The notes under the pieces are model-generated. The model was not told the DNA's origin. It was given only the letters and a program-made list of their open reading frames with translations, and did no database searches. Of a stretch of DNA of 64,000 nucleotides, positions 19,176 to 29,970 are shown in pieces. The DNA is taken from NCBI RefSeq assembly GCF_005484805.1, contig NZ_CP039432.1, positions 3,100,001 through 3,164,000 of the forward strand, read 5' to 3'. Both the position numbers and the translations under genes were made by a program. This DNA comes from Rhodococcus sp. SGAir0479 (GTDB lineage Bacteria > Actinomycetota > Actinomycetes > Mycobacteriales > Mycobacteriaceae). Position 1 is the stretch's first letter. Every line of letters begins with the position of its first letter.

Positions 19176-20266
19176 ACCGTCCAGCGCCCGGTTCGGACGA
19201 ACTCGTCGAGCACCGCGGTCGGTCCGGCCAGGTCGATACCCTCCGACGCGACCCACGCGTCGTCGTAGTACGTGCCGGAGTAGCGCTCCCCGCCGTCGCA
19301 CAGCAGCGTCACGATGCTGCCGCTGCGGCCCTGCGCACGCATCTCGGCCACCAGGCCGAACGCGCCCCACAGGTTGGTACCGGTCGATCCGCCCACCTTG
19401 CGGCCGAGCGCGGCGCTCGCGTGGCGCATGGCCGCGATCGACCCGGCGTCGGGCACCTTCACCATGCGGTCGACGACCTGGCCGATGAACGACGGCTCCA
19501 CCCGCGGCCGCCCGATGCCCTCGATCCGCGAGCCCCGCTCCGACATCGAGGTGACCGCGCCGTCGTCACAGCTCCAGGCGTCGAAGAACACGGAGTGCTC
19601 GGGGTCGACCACACACAGTCCGGTGTCGAACTTGCGGTAGCGCAGGAACCGGCCGATGGTCGCGCCGGTGCCGCCGGTGCCCGCGCCGACGACGATCCAC
19701 TCCGGGACCGGGTGGTCCTCCTGCTGGAGCTGCGTGAAGATCGACTCCGCGATGTTGTTGTTGCCGCGCCAGTCCGTGGCCCGCTCGGCGTGGGTGAACT
19801 GGTCCATGTAGTGGCCACCGGTCTCGGCCGCCAGCCGCTGCGATTCGGCGTAGATGCTCGCGGGGTCCGTGACGAAGTGGCAGCGGCCGCCGTGCGCCTC
19901 GATCAGCGCGATCTTGGCCGGGCTCGTGCTCGCGGGCATGACCGCGACGAACTCGAGCCCCAGCAGCTTCGCGAAGTAGGCCTCGCTCACGGCCGTGGAT
20001 CCGGACGAGGCCTCGATCACCGGGGTGTTCTCGGTGACCCAGCCGTTGCAGATCGAGTAGAGGAACAGCGAGCGCGCGAGTCGATGCTTGAGGCTGCCGG
20101 TGATGTGGGTGGACTCGTCCTTGAGATACAGCTGGACGTTCCACTCCGGCGGCAGCGGATACCGCAGCAGGTGGGTGTCCGCGCTGCGCTGGGCATCGGC
20201 CTCGATGAGGCGGACCGCATTGTCGACCCAGGCCCGCGAGGCGCGGCGGTCGAGAACTGCCGTCAC
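19172..20266 (-). CDS. cysK2: PLP-dependent cysteine synthase family protein, CysK2-type
   Basis: This 364-residue fold-type II PLP enzyme has the cofactor lysine in [13 protein letters not shown] (Lys60), the substrate loop [13 protein letters not shown], and the phosphate loop [12 protein letters not shown]. The overall sequence resembles mycobacterial CysK2, reported to make S-sulfocysteine from O-phosphoserine and thiosulfate, more than CysK1 or CysM. The long C-terminus [19 protein letters not shown] is also of that type. It is coupled to the DUF4229 gene upstream by a 4-base overlap. Confidence 0.8.
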   Translation of the reverse strand: MTAVLDRRASRAWVDNAVRLIEADAQRSADTHLLRYPLPPEWNVQLYLKDESTHITGSLKHRLARSLFLYSICNGWVTENTPVIEASSGSTAVSEAYFAKLLGLEFVAVMPASTSPAKIALIEAHGGRCHFVTDPASIYAESQRLAAETGGHYMDQFTHAERATDWRGNNNIAESIFTQLQQEDHPVPEWIVVGAGTGGTGATIGRFLRYRKFDTGLCVVDPEHSVFFDAWSCDDGAVTSMSERGSRIEGIGRPRVEPSFIGQVVDRMVKVPDAGSIAAMRHASAALGRKVGGSTGTNLWGAFGLVAEMRAQGRSGSIVTLLCDGGERYSGTYYDDAWVASEGIDLAGPTAVLDEFVRTGRWTV

Positions 20267-20616
20267 CGCCGGTCCTCACCCCGGAGCTTCGCATGCAGGT
20301 CGGCCTTGTCGGCCCGACGCTGCGCGTCCACCGCCGCGATGTCGATGTTCACCCTCTTGCGCAGCTTCGCGAACAGGACCAGCGACAGCGGCAGCGCAAT
20401 GAGGACCGCGAACAGCGCGGCCACGATCAACGGCACGTCGACGCCGAACGCCTTGCCACCGAAGAGGATCACGAGCGCCAGCACGACCACCAGTCCCAGC
20501 CGCGCCACCGAGTAGAGCACGACGTCACGGACGAGGACCCCCGTCGTGACGGTTCCGGCGGACGGGGCACCGTCGCCTCGGGCCTGATCAGGACGGTTCT
20601 GCGCTGCATCACTCAC
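20263..20616 (-). CDS. DUF4229-type small membrane protein
   Basis: This 117-residue protein has a polar N-terminus, two adjacent hydrophobic helices (about 30-52 and 58-82), and a basic, coiled cytoplasmic tail [21 protein letters not shown]. That layout fits the DUF4229 family of actinobacterial membrane proteins, of unknown function. The GTG start was chosen because the upstream frame runs into the intergenic region. It is cotranscribed with the downstream cysK2-like gene. Confidence 0.72.
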   Translation of the reverse strand: MSDAAQNRPDQARGDGAPSAGTVTTGVLVRDVVLYSVARLGLVVVLALVILFGGKAFGVDVPLIVAALFAVLIALPLSLVLFAKLRKRVNIDIAAVDAQRRADKADLHAKLRGEDRR

Positions 20617-20959
20617 ACGACCAGGGTACCCACCCCCGGTCGGAGTCCCTCGCCGGTTGCCGAAACGGAAGGTCCGGTAACGGGTTCGATGTCCGTTCGG
20701 GGCCCTCGGCATTCGGGCAGACACGGCCTACCCTAGGGGCACACCACACGACCCGTACCGGGTTTGTCGATCTCTGTGGAGACCTCACAGTACGAAGGTC
20801 CAACTCGTCCGATTTGTCTATTACCTCCGCTTTACCATCTTTAGATCGTTCGAGTACCCAGGGGGTTGAGTGCCACTATGTCGAAGCCGGTCGACAAACG
20901 AACCGGTCCCGAATCTCCCCGGCCCTCCACCCTGGCGGGCCCCGAACCTTGGAGGATCG
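20617..20959. promoter_or_regulatory. Divergent regulatory region upstream of bldC
   Basis: This 343-base gene-free region lies between the minus-strand DUF4229 gene and plus-strand bldC. It becomes A/T-rich at about 20800-20860 (TTGTCTATTACC and TTTAGATCG), a likely bldC promoter zone. No spacing between hexamers is good enough to place exact -35 and -10 boxes. A long 5' leader for bldC would be expected. Confidence 0.45.
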
Positions 20960-21172
20960 ATGAGCGCACCCACCTACAACGGCGCCAAGGAAGCCTTGCT
21001 GACTCCGGGCCAGGTCGCCGCACTGTTCCATGTCGACCCCAAGACCGTCACGCGTTGGGCGCACGCCGGCCGGCTCGGATCTCTGCGCACCCCCGGCGGC
21101 CACCGGAGGTTCCGCGAGGCCGAGGTGATGGCGTTGCTCTCGTCGCTCACCACGGAGGCACACCACTCCTGA
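20960..21172 (+). CDS. bldC: BldC-family MerR-like transcriptional regulator
   Basis: A 70-residue protein that is essentially a single winged-helix domain of the MerR superfamily: LLTPGQVAALFHVDPKTVTRWAHAGRL, then TPGGHRRFREAEVMALL. It is near the length of Streptomyces BldC, which binds head-to-tail on direct repeats and controls development. In non-sporulating actinobacteria the targets are unknown. The ATG at 20960 follows GGAGG at good spacing; an upstream in-frame extension is not conserved-looking. Confidence 0.88.
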   Translation: MSAPTYNGAKEALLTPGQVAALFHVDPKTVTRWAHAGRLGSLRTPGGHRRFREAEVMALLSSLTTEAHHS

Positions 21173-21241
21173 GACGGCTTCGTCGACGGGTAGGTGTCGG
21201 CACCGCCCGGACGCGGTTACCCTCGTTGGTGGAGGTGCACC

Positions 21242-21457
21242 GTGATCTACCTGTTGGCCCTCATCGGCCTGGTAACGCTCGCAGTCCTGTTCTGGAAGGC
21301 GTTCGGCCCCGCCGCGACCACCGCCGCCAAGGGCGGTAACGGCGGCCGGTCGTCCCGCGTCGTCGGGCCCGATGACGACCCCGAGTTCCTGTGGCGGGTC
21401 GATCGCGAGAACCGACGGCGGCCCGGGAGCGACACCCCGACCGACCCGGAAAGCTGA
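21242..21457 (+). CDS. Small single-helix membrane protein downstream of bldC
   Basis: This 71-residue protein has one N-terminal membrane helix (IYLLALIGLVTLAVLFWKAFG) and a polar acidic tail with DDDPEFLWRVDRENRRR. The GTG start is preceded by GGAGG. It is 69 bases after bldC and is followed by a strong terminator, so the two probably form a short operon. I do not recognise the family. Confidence 0.7.
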   Translation: MIYLLALIGLVTLAVLFWKAFGPAATTAAKGGNGGRSSRVVGPDDDPEFLWRVDRENRRRPGSDTPTDPES

Positions 21458-21480
21458 GCAGTCGGCGAACACGACGAGAC

Positions 21481-21516
21481 GAAGCGGTCCCCGTGCCTAC
21501 GCACGGGGACCGCTTC
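21481..21516. terminator. Bidirectional terminator hairpin
   Basis: A perfect 16-base stem (GAAGCGGTCCCCGTGC at 21481-21496, complement at 21501-21516) closes a 4-base loop CTAC. It lies between the convergent ends of the bldC operon and ccsB, and can serve both. Confidence 0.85.
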
Positions 21517-21555
21517 TCGTCTGTCCGGCCCCGTTCCACCGCGAGCCGCGCGCGG

Positions 21556-22524
21556 TCAGGTCAGGCCGGCGTAGGAGTGCAGGCCGGAGACCACCATGTT
21601 GATGATGAAGAGGTTGAACAGCATCGCCACGAACCCGGCGACGTTGATCCACGCGGCCTTGGTGTCGCGCCAGCCCGACGTCGCGCGGGCGTGCAGGTAG
21701 GCGGCGTAGACGACCCAGGCGATGAAGGAGACCGTCTCCTTGGGGTCCCAGCCCCAGAAGCGGCCCCAGGCCGCCTCGGCCCAGATCGCGCCCAGGATGA
21801 TGCCGGCGCCGAACAGCGGGAAGGCCACGATCGTGGTCTTGTAGGCCAGCCGGTCGAGGGTCTGGGCGTCGGGCAGCCGCTGCGCCAGCTTGCCGAACGG
21901 GCCCGTGCTCTCCTCGCCCTTCGGGAAGCGGATCCGGTACAGGAACAGCAGGCTCGCGACACCGGCGACCATGAAGATGCCGCTGCCGATGCTGATGATC
22001 GTGACGTGGATCGGCAGCCAGAACGACTTGAGCGCCGGAACGACGGGCGCCGCGTCGGCGTAGAGCACCGTGGCGGCCAGGAACATCAGGATCAGGACCG
22101 GAACCAGCAGGAAGACGAACAGGTCCGTGTTCTTGCGCAGCGCCACGATGCCCGCGACGACCGCGGCGGCACACGCCATGGTCACGAACTCGTACATGTT
22201 GCCGAGCGGGAACCGTTCGGTGGCCAACCCGCGCAGCACCATCGACGCGACGTGCAGCACGACGCCGACGATCAGCAGGGCGTAGCCCATGCCGCCGAAC
22301 TTCTCGGACCACGTCTTGCGCGGCTGTTCGACGACGCGGCCCGGGGCCTGGTCGGTCGCGGGGACCGAGCCCCCGCCGGCGGCGACGAGCTCGCGCTCCT
22401 GCACCACCCGCGCCCGCATCGACGCGTACCGCGCGATCAGCAGGACCGTGGCCAGGACGTAGATCGCAAACGCCGACTCGAACGACCAGTCGCTGTAGCG
22501 AGCGAGTGTCTCGTTGATCGTCAT
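21556..22524 (-). CDS. ccsB: System II cytochrome c biogenesis protein CcsB/ResC (heme handling)
   Basis: This 322-residue polytopic membrane protein delivers heme to the outer membrane face for covalent attachment to apocytochrome c, in complex with ResB. The tryptophan-rich heme-binding signature WGRFWGWDPKETVSF is clear. About eight helices and conserved histidines (HVTIIS, LHVAS, YLHARATSGW) flank it. It is last in the minus-strand resA-ccdA-resB-ccsB cluster, 38 bases after resB, in the same order as Rv0526-Rv0529. Confidence 0.93.
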   Translation of the reverse strand: MTINETLARYSDWSFESAFAIYVLATVLLIARYASMRARVVQERELVAAGGGSVPATDQAPGRVVEQPRKTWSEKFGGMGYALLIVGVVLHVASMVLRGLATERFPLGNMYEFVTMACAAAVVAGIVALRKNTDLFVFLLVPVLILMFLAATVLYADAAPVVPALKSFWLPIHVTIISIGSGIFMVAGVASLLFLYRIRFPKGEESTGPFGKLAQRLPDAQTLDRLAYKTTIVAFPLFGAGIILGAIWAEAAWGRFWGWDPKETVSFIAWVVYAAYLHARATSGWRDTKAAWINVAGFVAMLFNLFIINMVVSGLHSYAGLT

Positions 22525-22562
22525 GAATTCATCTCCTGCGCATCGCGCGCTCGTGTTGTCCG

Positions 22563-24248
22563 TTATGCGGTGCGGTCACCCAGCAGGCGGGTGCGCAGTC
22601 GGTCGAACTCGTCGCCCCAGCCGGCCTGATCGGTGCGGGCCAGGCCGCCCAGCTCTACTACGGTACGTCGTTCACCCTCGGCCAATGTAGCCGACACGGT
22701 GTCGGGATCCTTCGCGGGGTAGATCCGCACCCACACGCGTCGCCGTTTGATCACCAGCGACACCAGCAGCCCGGCCATCATCACGATCGCCGACACCAGC
22801 ACCCACTGCTGCGCGGGGTCGTGCGAGACCTGCAGGTTGACGAAGTCGACGGCACCGTCGAAGCGGACCTGGGTGCCGTCGGCGAGCGTTTTGCTCTCGC
22901 CGGGGAACAGGTTGACGCGCTCCTGCTTGACCAGGCGGCCCTGATTGACCAGTTCCTTGTTCAGCGAGAACAGGCTCTGCGGCAGGCCGGTGTCCAGGCC
23001 GGTGTCGCCCTTGTAGATGTCGATCGCGACGGCCGGATCGTTCATCGCCGGGTAGCCGGACGACAGCAGATTCCCGTGGAACACCGCGGTCGGGGCGAAC
23101 AGGCCCTCGATCGCGATCTGGTTCTGCCGGCGCTCCGCCTCGTCGGGGTACATGCCGCCGGGCGGATCGAACCGCATGGCGCCGCTGGAGAGGAACGTGG
23201 TCGCGTCGTCCGGACGCCACTGCAGCGTCTCGGTGCGGGTCTCACCGTTGGGGAACGTCACCGTGAACGTCGGCGCGTAGCCGTGGCCCTGGAGGTAGAC
23301 GCGGTCGCCGGCGACCCGCAGCGGGTGGTTGACCCGCAGTTCGGCCTCACGCCACGTGCCCGTCTCGAGGTCGGCTCCGGACTGGTACGCGACGTTGGAC
23401 CGGAACATCTCGGCCTGCCCGTTGTCGAGGTAGTCCGCCGAGAAGTCCTTGACCCGGACGCACAGCGGCGTCATGCCGGTGCCGTCGCGCTCGTTGCCGG
23501 CGCGGAAGGAGTCGAAGACGGCCGGCGAGGTGGTGCACAGTCCCGCCCCGTCGTTCGCGACCACGATGGCGTTGCCCTCGTAGCTGAACAGCTTGCCGAC
23601 CGCGATCGCGACCAGCAGCGCCACCAGCGCCAGGTGGAAGACCAGGTTGCCGGCCTCGCGCAGGAACCCCTTCTCGGCCGAGAGCGTGATCTCGCCCGGC
23701 CGGGTGGCCCGGTCGCCGCCCACCCGCTGTTCGACGCGCCAGCCGCGCAACTGCTTGCGCACGCGCTCGGCGACGGCCGCGGGATCGTCGTCGACGGTCT
23801 CGACGTGGTGGTGCGGGAGCCGGCCGAGGTTGCGCGGCGCCGCGACGGGCTTGGCCCGCAACGCCTTCGCGTACTCGACGCAGCGCGGGATGATGCAGCC
23901 GACCAGCGACACGAACAGCAGCACGTAGATCGCGGTGAACCAGAAGCTGCCGAACACGTCGAACAGCTCCAGCCGGTCCATGATGGGGCCGAGGGTGGGG
24001 CGATTGGCGATGTAGTCGTCGACCTTGCCCTCGTTGAGGCTGCGCTGCGGCAGCAGGGCTCCGGGGATGGCGGCCAGCGCGAGCAGGAACAGCAGCACCA
24101 GCGCGGTCCGCATCGACGTCAGGCCGCGCCACGTGTTGCGCACGAGGGCGACCGCGCGCCCCACCGGTGACTGCCGGGGCGGGCGGTTCTCCGGCTCCTG
24201 CGCGGAATTGCCGGGACTGCCCGGGTCCACTGTGTCTCGAACCGTCAT
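22563..24248 (-). CDS. resB: Cytochrome c biogenesis protein ResB
   Basis: This 561-residue membrane protein is the partner of CcsB in system II cytochrome c maturation. The first helices follow [29 protein letters not shown] large extracytoplasmic region lies between helices at about 195-215 and 475-495, and is followed by [21 protein letters not shown] and a basic cytoplasmic end. The family stretch [15 protein letters not shown] is present. It overlaps ccdA by 4 bases. Confidence 0.92.
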   Translation of the reverse strand: MTVRDTVDPGSPGNSAQEPENRPPRQSPVGRAVALVRNTWRGLTSMRTALVLLFLLALAAIPGALLPQRSLNEGKVDDYIANRPTLGPIMDRLELFDVFGSFWFTAIYVLLFVSLVGCIIPRCVEYAKALRAKPVAAPRNLGRLPHHHVETVDDDPAAVAERVRKQLRGWRVEQRVGGDRATRPGEITLSAEKGFLREAGNLVFHLALVALLVAIAVGKLFSYEGNAIVVANDGAGLCTTSPAVFDSFRAGNERDGTGMTPLCVRVKDFSADYLDNGQAEMFRSNVAYQSGADLETGTWREAELRVNHPLRVAGDRVYLQGHGYAPTFTVTFPNGETRTETLQWRPDDATTFLSSGAMRFDPPGGMYPDEAERRQNQIAIEGLFAPTAVFHGNLLSSGYPAMNDPAVAIDIYKGDTGLDTGLPQSLFSLNKELVNQGRLVKQERVNLFPGESKTLADGTQVRFDGAVDFVNLQVSHDPAQQWVLVSAIVMMAGLLVSLVIKRRRVWVRIYPAKDPDTVSATLAEGERRTVVELGGLARTDQAGWGDEFDRLRTRLLGDRTA

Positions 24249-25072
24249 ATCGGCAGGGTCACCTCCGAGATAAATGCGTCACGGACCCAGCCGACGAACT
24301 GGTCCCACGCGCCGGTGACCAGCGCGATGCCGACAGCCACCAACATGATTCCACCGATGATCTGAATGGTTCGCGTGTTGCGGCGCAGCCACCCGACGCC
24401 GCGCAGCGCCCGCGCCGAGCCGAGCGCGACGATCACGAACGGCAATCCCAGCCCGAGGCAGTAGGCGACGATCAGCGCCACGCCGCGGGCCGCCGTCGCG
24501 CCCTCGGTACCCGAGGCCACCGAGATGACCCCGGCCAGTGTCGGGCCCAGGCACGGCGTCCACCCGAGCGCGAACACCCCGCCGAGCAGCGGCGCACCCG
24601 CCAGCCCCGAGATGCGGCGCGGCTCCATCCGCGTGTCCTTCTGGAGCGCGGGGACGAGACCGATGAACACCAGGCCCATCGCGATCGTGACGACGCCGCC
24701 GACTCGTTGCAGGACGTCCCGGTTGAGCGCGAGCGCCTCGATCGCCCCGAACACCGACACCGTGGCCAGCACGAACACGACCGTGAACCCGGCCACGAAC
24801 AGGCCGGCGGCACCGGCGACCCGCAACCGGCCGTCCCGGAGCGTCTTGGTGCGGGTGGCCGCCTCGGCCGCGGTCACCGCCGGAGCGTCGGCGCCCACGA
24901 CACCGGCGAGGTAGGACAGGTAGCCCGGCACCAGCGGGACGACGCACGGCGAGGCGAACGACACCAGCCCGGCGAGCACGCACGCGCCCAGCGCGAGCAG
25001 CAACGGCCCCCCGGCCGCGACCGACTGGAAGCTGTCGCCGACACTCGCCAGGACGACGGTGTCGGCCGTCAT
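24245..25072 (-). CDS. ccdA: Thiol-disulfide interchange membrane protein CcdA
   Basis: This 275-residue membrane protein carries reducing electrons from cytoplasmic thioredoxin to extracytoplasmic ResA, keeping apocytochrome c cysteines reduced. The two redox cysteines sit in [13 protein letters not shown] (Cys43) and [10 protein letters not shown]. Six helices are visible. It is coupled to resA (4-base overlap upstream) and resB (4-base overlap downstream). Confidence 0.93.
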   Translation of the reverse strand: MTADTVVLASVGDSFQSVAAGGPLLLALGACVLAGLVSFASPCVVPLVPGYLSYLAGVVGADAPAVTAAEAATRTKTLRDGRLRVAGAAGLFVAGFTVVFVLATVSVFGAIEALALNRDVLQRVGGVVTIAMGLVFIGLVPALQKDTRMEPRRISGLAGAPLLGGVFALGWTPCLGPTLAGVISVASGTEGATAARGVALIVAYCLGLGLPFVIVALGSARALRGVGWLRRNTRTIQIIGGIMLVAVGIALVTGAWDQFVGWVRDAFISEVTLPI

Positions 25073-25683
25073 CCCTGGTCCTGCGGTTCCTGCGCCACCC
25101 GCTCGACCACCGGCTGCAGATCCTCGACCAGCAGTTCCTTGAGGAAGACGGCCGCCACCCGGTGCTGACGGTCGAGCACGATGGTCGTCGGGATCACGCT
25201 GGTCGGATAGTTCTTGCCCAGCGTCAGCAGCGTGCGCATCTCGGGGTCGTAGATCGAGGGGTACCCGACCTTGTTGTTGACCACGAAGTCCTGCGCCTTG
25301 TCCTTCGTGTGGTCGCGGACGTTGATGCCGAGGAACTGGACACCGAGGTCCTTGGTGTTCTCGTAGACCTTCTCGAGGTCGTCGGCCTCACCGCGGCACG
25401 GCCCGCACCACTGCCCCCACACGTTGAGCACGACGACCTGATCGTCGTAGTCGGCGAGCGCGGTGGTCTTGCCGTCGGTCATGAGGTCCTCGCCGGACAC
25501 GTTGCCGACGGTGCCGCGCTCGGCCGGCGGGTCGTAGAACAGCTCGGTCTTGCCGCCCGGCGACACGAACACGAAGGTGCCGCCCTGCGCGACGGCGTCG
25601 TCGCCGGACGCGCAGCCGGCCACGGTGGCGGTGACGGCGAGCGCACACGCCGCCGCCGCCAACCGCAGGGAGGGGAACTTCAT
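25069..25683 (-). CDS. resA: Membrane-anchored thioredoxin-like protein ResA/TlpA
   Basis: A 204-residue lipoprotein that reduces the CXXCH cysteines of apocytochrome c before heme attachment. The lipobox ends VAGC with Cys24. The thioredoxin-fold active site is [12 protein letters not shown] (Cys93, Cys96), followed by [20 protein letters not shown]. The ATG at 25683 was chosen because it opens a proper signal peptide. The gene overlaps the upstream phosphatase and the downstream ccdA by 4 bases each. Confidence 0.92.
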   Translation of the reverse strand: MKFPSLRLAAAACALAVTATVAGCASGDDAVAQGGTFVFVSPGGKTELFYDPPAERGTVGNVSGEDLMTDGKTTALADYDDQVVVLNVWGQWCGPCRGEADDLEKVYENTKDLGVQFLGINVRDHTKDKAQDFVVNNKVGYPSIYDPEMRTLLTLGKNYPTSVIPTTIVLDRQHRVAAVFLKELLVEDLQPVVERVAQEPQDQG

Positions 25684-26357
25684 GCGCCGGTCACCCTCGG
25701 ATCCGACGATCCGGCCGGCTCGGAGTAGATGATGTCGACGAGGGTGTCGCCCTCGTAGACCAGCGAGGTCAGGGACGCCAGGCCGCACTGACGGTGTCGG
25801 GGGTCGTGCCACAGCCGCTCGCCCTGGAGGAACCGGCGCAGCGTCCACACCGGCAGCTGGTGGCTCACGCACACCGCCTCGTGTCCGACGGCGGCGACGC
25901 GCGCGGTGTTGATCGCGGCCAGCATCCGGTGCGCGATCTGCAGGTACGGCTCACCCCACGACGGGGTGAAGGGGTCGCGCAGCTTCCACCAGTGCCGGGG
26001 GCGCCGCAGGGCGCCGTCCCCCACCGACACCTTCAGGCCCTCGAAGTCGTTGCCGGCCTCGATGAGGTTGGCGTCGGTGACGATCTCCAGGCCGTGCTTC
26101 TCGGCGATGGGCGCGGCCGTCTCCTGGGCCCGCTGCAGCGGCGACGCGACGACGTGCGTGATGTCGTGGTCGGCCAGCGCGGACGCGACGGCCCGGGCCT
26201 GCGACTCACCGTTCTCCGACAGCCGGAAGTTCGGCAGGCGGCCGTAGAGGATGCCGCTGGGGTTGTGCACCTCGCCGTGCCGGAGCACGTGCACGATGGT
26301 CCGGGTAGTGGAGTTGTCGGAGGTGTCGGCAGCGCTCGCGTTGTCGGCGTCGGTCAC
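25680..26357 (-). CDS. Histidine phosphatase (phosphoglycerate-mutase-like) family protein
   Basis: This 225-residue protein has the catalytic LRHGE motif near residue 30, SPLQRAQETA, the acid-base region DFEGL, and a second histidine in AVCVSHQLPV. It resembles Rv0525, which lies between hemL and resA in mycobacteria. The natural substrate is not known; a role in cytochrome or heme assembly is only implied by position. The GTG start at 26357 is supported by CAGGGA upstream. A long upstream frame reads into the hemL gap and is not used. Confidence 0.83.
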   Translation of the reverse strand: MTDADNASAADTSDNSTTRTIVHVLRHGEVHNPSGILYGRLPNFRLSENGESQARAVASALADHDITHVVASPLQRAQETAAPIAEKHGLEIVTDANLIEAGNDFEGLKVSVGDGALRRPRHWWKLRDPFTPSWGEPYLQIAHRMLAAINTARVAAVGHEAVCVSHQLPVWTLRRFLQGERLWHDPRHRQCGLASLTSLVYEGDTLVDIIYSEPAGSSDPRVTGA

Positions 26358-26398
26358 GGTGGTCGTCCCTGCGTTTCGGTGGTCGTCGGTGGATCCGG

Positions 26399-27733
26399 TC
26401 AGTGCCGGGCGGCAGCGGCCGCCCGGGCCGCGTGCGGCGCGGCGTCGGCGATCTTCGAGAAGGCGTCGTCGTCGAGGGCCGACGAGACGAACCATGCCTC
26501 GAACGCGCTCGGCGGGGCGTAGATGCCGCGGGCGAGCAGGGCATGGAAGAAGTCCGGGAACCGCCAGGTGTCGGCCGCCTTGGCCTCGGCGTAGTTGGTC
26601 ACGGGGTGCTCGGTGAAGAACACGCTGACGAGGGTGCCGGCGTACTGCACGCGGTGCGGGACACCCTCGGCGGTGAGCGCGTCGCCCAGCAGCGTGCCCA
26701 GGGTCTGCGCGTTGCGTTCGAGGGCGGCGTACACCGCGTCGTCCGCGGCCCGCAGGTTCGCCAGGCCGGCGGCGACGGCGACGGGGTTACCCGACAGCGT
26801 GCCGGCCTGGTACACCGGGCCGGTCGGCGCGAGCCTGCTCATGACGTCGGCGCGGCCGCCGAACGCGGCGGCGGGCAGCCCGCCGCTCATGACCTTGCCG
26901 AACGTGTAGAGGTCGCCGGCGACGCCGTCGCGGCCGTACCAGCCGGAGCGGCTGACGCGGAAACCCGTCATGACCTCGTCCATGATCAGCAACGCCCCGT
27001 GCTCCGAGGTGACCGCGCGCAGGCCCTCGTTGAAGCCGGGCAGCGGCGCGACCGCGCCCATGTTGCCGGCCGCGGCCTCGGTGATGACGCACGCGATCTC
27101 GCCGGGGTTGGCCGCGAACGCCGCGCGCACCGCCTCGAGGTCGTTGTAGGGCACGACGATGGTGTCCTCGGCCTGGGCGCCGGTGACGCCGGGCGAGGTC
27201 GGCAACCCGAAGGTGGCCAGGCCCGAGCCGGCGTCGGCGAGCAACGCATCCACGTGCCCGTGGTAACAACCGGAGAACTTGACGATCTTGGAGCGGCCGG
27301 TGAACCCGCGGGCCAGCCGCACCGCACTCATGGTCGCCTCGGTGCCGGAGTTGACCAGGCGCACCTGCTCGACCGGGGCCACCCGGGACACGATCTCCTC
27401 GGCGAGCGCGATCTCCCCTTCGGTGGGGGCGCCGAACGACAACCCCGTGGTGGCGGCCTTCTGCACGGCCTCGACGACCGCCGGATGCGCGTGGCCGAGG
27501 ATCATCGGACCCCACGAGCACACCAGGTCCACGTAGTCGTTGCCGTCGACGTCGGTGAGCGTGTAGCCGGACGCCTTCTCGATGAACCGCGGCGCGCCGC
27601 CGACCGATCCGAACGCGCGAACGGGGGAGTTCACGCCGCCGGGGATGACCTCGGACGCCCTGTCGAAGAGCTGGGCGGATCGGGCGTCACGAAGATCGGG
27701 TCCCTGGCCGGGCCCGGTGGAGGCAGCAGTCAC
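26399..27733 (-). CDS. hemL: Glutamate-1-semialdehyde 2,1-aminomutase
   Basis: This 444-residue PLP enzyme converts glutamate-1-semialdehyde to 5-aminolevulinate in the C5 heme pathway, using the product of HemA. Family stretches are [49 protein letters not shown], and the PLP lysine in [12 protein letters not shown]. Length is normal. The GTG start at 27733 gives the expected short N-terminal extension. It leads the cytochrome c maturation cluster on the minus strand and diverges from an acyl-CoA oxidase-like gene. Confidence 0.95.
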   Translation of the reverse strand: MTAASTGPGQGPDLRDARSAQLFDRASEVIPGGVNSPVRAFGSVGGAPRFIEKASGYTLTDVDGNDYVDLVCSWGPMILGHAHPAVVEAVQKAATTGLSFGAPTEGEIALAEEIVSRVAPVEQVRLVNSGTEATMSAVRLARGFTGRSKIVKFSGCYHGHVDALLADAGSGLATFGLPTSPGVTGAQAEDTIVVPYNDLEAVRAAFAANPGEIACVITEAAAGNMGAVAPLPGFNEGLRAVTSEHGALLIMDEVMTGFRVSRSGWYGRDGVAGDLYTFGKVMSGGLPAAAFGGRADVMSRLAPTGPVYQAGTLSGNPVAVAAGLANLRAADDAVYAALERNAQTLGTLLGDALTAEGVPHRVQYAGTLVSVFFTEHPVTNYAEAKAADTWRFPDFFHALLARGIYAPPSAFEAWFVSSALDDDAFSKIADAAPHAARAAAAARH

Positions 27734-27881
27734 GGCTTCCAGTGTCCCAGTTCTGTCGAATTTGCCAACGACAGGGTGTAGGAGGTGGCCGGAATCACAA
27801 CCCGGCGTCGGACCTGTTCGCGCTGGTCGAGTCGCTGCCGTTCCCCAGCAGGACCGGCCGGACCGCATTACCTTACGGATC

Positions 27882-29822
27882 ATGGCGACCACGGCGGACC
27901 AGACCACGGCGGACCATCTGCGCTCGACCCTCGACGGCCGGTGGGCGGAGGTGCGCGAGAAGGCCCGGATCGAACTGTCCAAGGACGAGTACCGGCCGCA
28001 CTTCACCCCGGAGCTCGAACCGGCCCGGGCGAAGACGCTCGAGCAGCTGCGGGCGCTCACGACCGCCGGTTTCGTGGACCGCGGCTTCGGCGTCGACATC
28101 GGCAGCAGCGCGGACCCCGGCGCCGCCGTGACCGCCATCGAGATGCTGGCGATGTCGGACCTGTCGCTCATGGTGAAGGCCGGCGTCCAGTGGGGCCTGT
28201 TCGGCGGCGCCATCGAGAACCTCGGCAACGAGGACCACCTGGCCAAGTACCTGCGCCCGATGATCGACCTGGATCTGCTGGGCTGCTTCGCGATGACCGA
28301 GACCGGGCACGGCAGCGACGTGCAGAGCCTCGAGACCACCGCCACCTACGACCCGGCGACCGACGAGTTCGTCATCCACTCCCCCACCCCGTCGGCGCGC
28401 AAGGACTACATCGGCGGCGCGGCCGAGCACGCGCGGATGGCCGCGGTGTTCGCGCAGTTGATCGTCGGCGACGACTCGCACGGCGTCCACTGCCTGCTGG
28501 TCCCGATCCGGGACGCCGACGGCAACGACCTGCCGGGCGTGACCACGTCGGACTGCGGGCACAAGGGCGGGCTGCCCGGCGTCGACAACGGCCGCATCGT
28601 CTTCGACCACGTGCGGGTACCGCGCACCAATCTGCTGGACCGGTACGGGTCGGTGGACGCGGACGGCGTGTACTCGTCGCCGATCGAGAACAAGAACCGC
28701 CGCTTCTTCACGATGCTGGGCACGCTGGTCCGCGGACGCGTCACCGTCGGCGGTTCCGCAGCCGCGGCGGCCCGCGTGGCGCTCACCATCGCCACCCGGT
28801 ATGCGTTGCAGCGCAAGCAGTTCAGCGCCCCGAGCGGGGACGACGCGACCCCGGATCCCGAGGTGCCGATCATGGACTACCTGGTGCACCAGCAGCGCCT
28901 GCTGCCGCACATCGCCCGCGCCTACGCGCTGGGCTTCGCGCAGAACGAGTTGGTCGCGAAGATGCACGACATCCAGGTGGGCGTCGAGGGGGACCCCGGC
29001 GAGCAGCGTGAGCTCGAGTCCCGCGCCGCGGGTCTGAAGGCCGCCAACACGTGGCACGCGACCCGCGCGATCCAGGAGTGCCGGGAGGCGTGCGGCGGCG
29101 CCGGCTACCTCGCCGAGAACCGGCTGACCGCCCTCAAGGCCGACACCGACGTGTTCACCACGTTCGAGGGCGACAACACGGTCCTCACCCAGCTGGTCGC
29201 GAAGGAACTGCTCACCAAGTACGCCGACGAGGTGCAGGGGATGAGCCCGGTCGAATGGATGGCGTTCGCCGCCAGCGCATTCGGGGACGCGGTCCGCAAG
29301 CGCACCGCGGCGCAGCAGATCATCCAGACGATCGTCGACAGCCGCCAGGACAACGAGGAGGACGGCAGCCTCTTCAACCGCGGCACCCAGGTGACGATGT
29401 TCGAGGACCGCGAGGAGTACCTGCTCGCGACGGCGGCCCGCCGCCTGCAGGCCGCCCGCAAGCGGGAAGGCGACCCGTTCGAGGCGTTCAGCTTCGTGCA
29501 GGACCACGTGCTGCACGCGGCCCGCGCGCACATCGACCGGGTGGTGCTCGAGGCGTTCATCGCCGGCATCGACGAAGGCCAGGACGAGGCCGCCCGCGAT
29601 CTGCTGAACGAGGTGTGCGACCTGTTCGCCCTCACCGTGATCGAGGAGGACAAGGCCTGGTTCATGGAGCACCGGCTGCTTTCCGTCGAGCGTGCCAAGG
29701 CGGTGCGTCGCGGCATCAACGAGCGTTGCCGCACGCTACGCCCGCACGCGGCCACGCTCGTCGACGGCCTGGGCGTGCCGGACGCCCTCGCCGGCGCGGC
29801 GATGCTGGACGCGCCGCGCTGA
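27882..29822 (+). CDS. Acyl-CoA dehydrogenase/oxidase family flavoprotein
   Basis: This 646-residue FAD enzyme has the acyl-CoA dehydrogenase fold plus a C-terminal helical extension of the acyl-CoA oxidase kind. Seen are [41 protein letters not shown], the FAD motif [12 protein letters not shown], and [19 protein letters not shown], which carries the expected catalytic glutamate. It would desaturate acyl-CoA at the alpha-beta position. Whether electrons go to oxygen or to an electron-transfer flavoprotein cannot be told. It stands alone, divergent from hemL. Confidence 0.86.
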   Translation: MATTADQTTADHLRSTLDGRWAEVREKARIELSKDEYRPHFTPELEPARAKTLEQLRALTTAGFVDRGFGVDIGSSADPGAAVTAIEMLAMSDLSLMVKAGVQWGLFGGAIENLGNEDHLAKYLRPMIDLDLLGCFAMTETGHGSDVQSLETTATYDPATDEFVIHSPTPSARKDYIGGAAEHARMAAVFAQLIVGDDSHGVHCLLVPIRDADGNDLPGVTTSDCGHKGGLPGVDNGRIVFDHVRVPRTNLLDRYGSVDADGVYSSPIENKNRRFFTMLGTLVRGRVTVGGSAAAAARVALTIATRYALQRKQFSAPSGDDATPDPEVPIMDYLVHQQRLLPHIARAYALGFAQNELVAKMHDIQVGVEGDPGEQRELESRAAGLKAANTWHATRAIQECREACGGAGYLAENRLTALKADTDVFTTFEGDNTVLTQLVAKELLTKYADEVQGMSPVEWMAFAASAFGDAVRKRTAAQQIIQTIVDSRQDNEEDGSLFNRGTQVTMFEDREEYLLATAARRLQAARKREGDPFEAFSFVQDHVLHAARAHIDRVVLEAFIAGIDEGQDEAARDLLNEVCDLFALTVIEEDKAWFMEHRLLSVERAKAVRRGINERCRTLRPHAATLVDGLGVPDALAGAAMLDAPR

Positions 29823-29970
29823 CGCCGGTCAGCGATACGGCCGGGTGATCAGCTCGAGGTAGTGGCCAGGGGGCGACCGGCTCGCCTGTCCGTGCACGGC
29901 GCGCGGCCTGACCGGTCATCGTGCCGGGGAGCCTGGCAGCCGGTCGGCCGCTCCCGGACGGCTCTCGCGG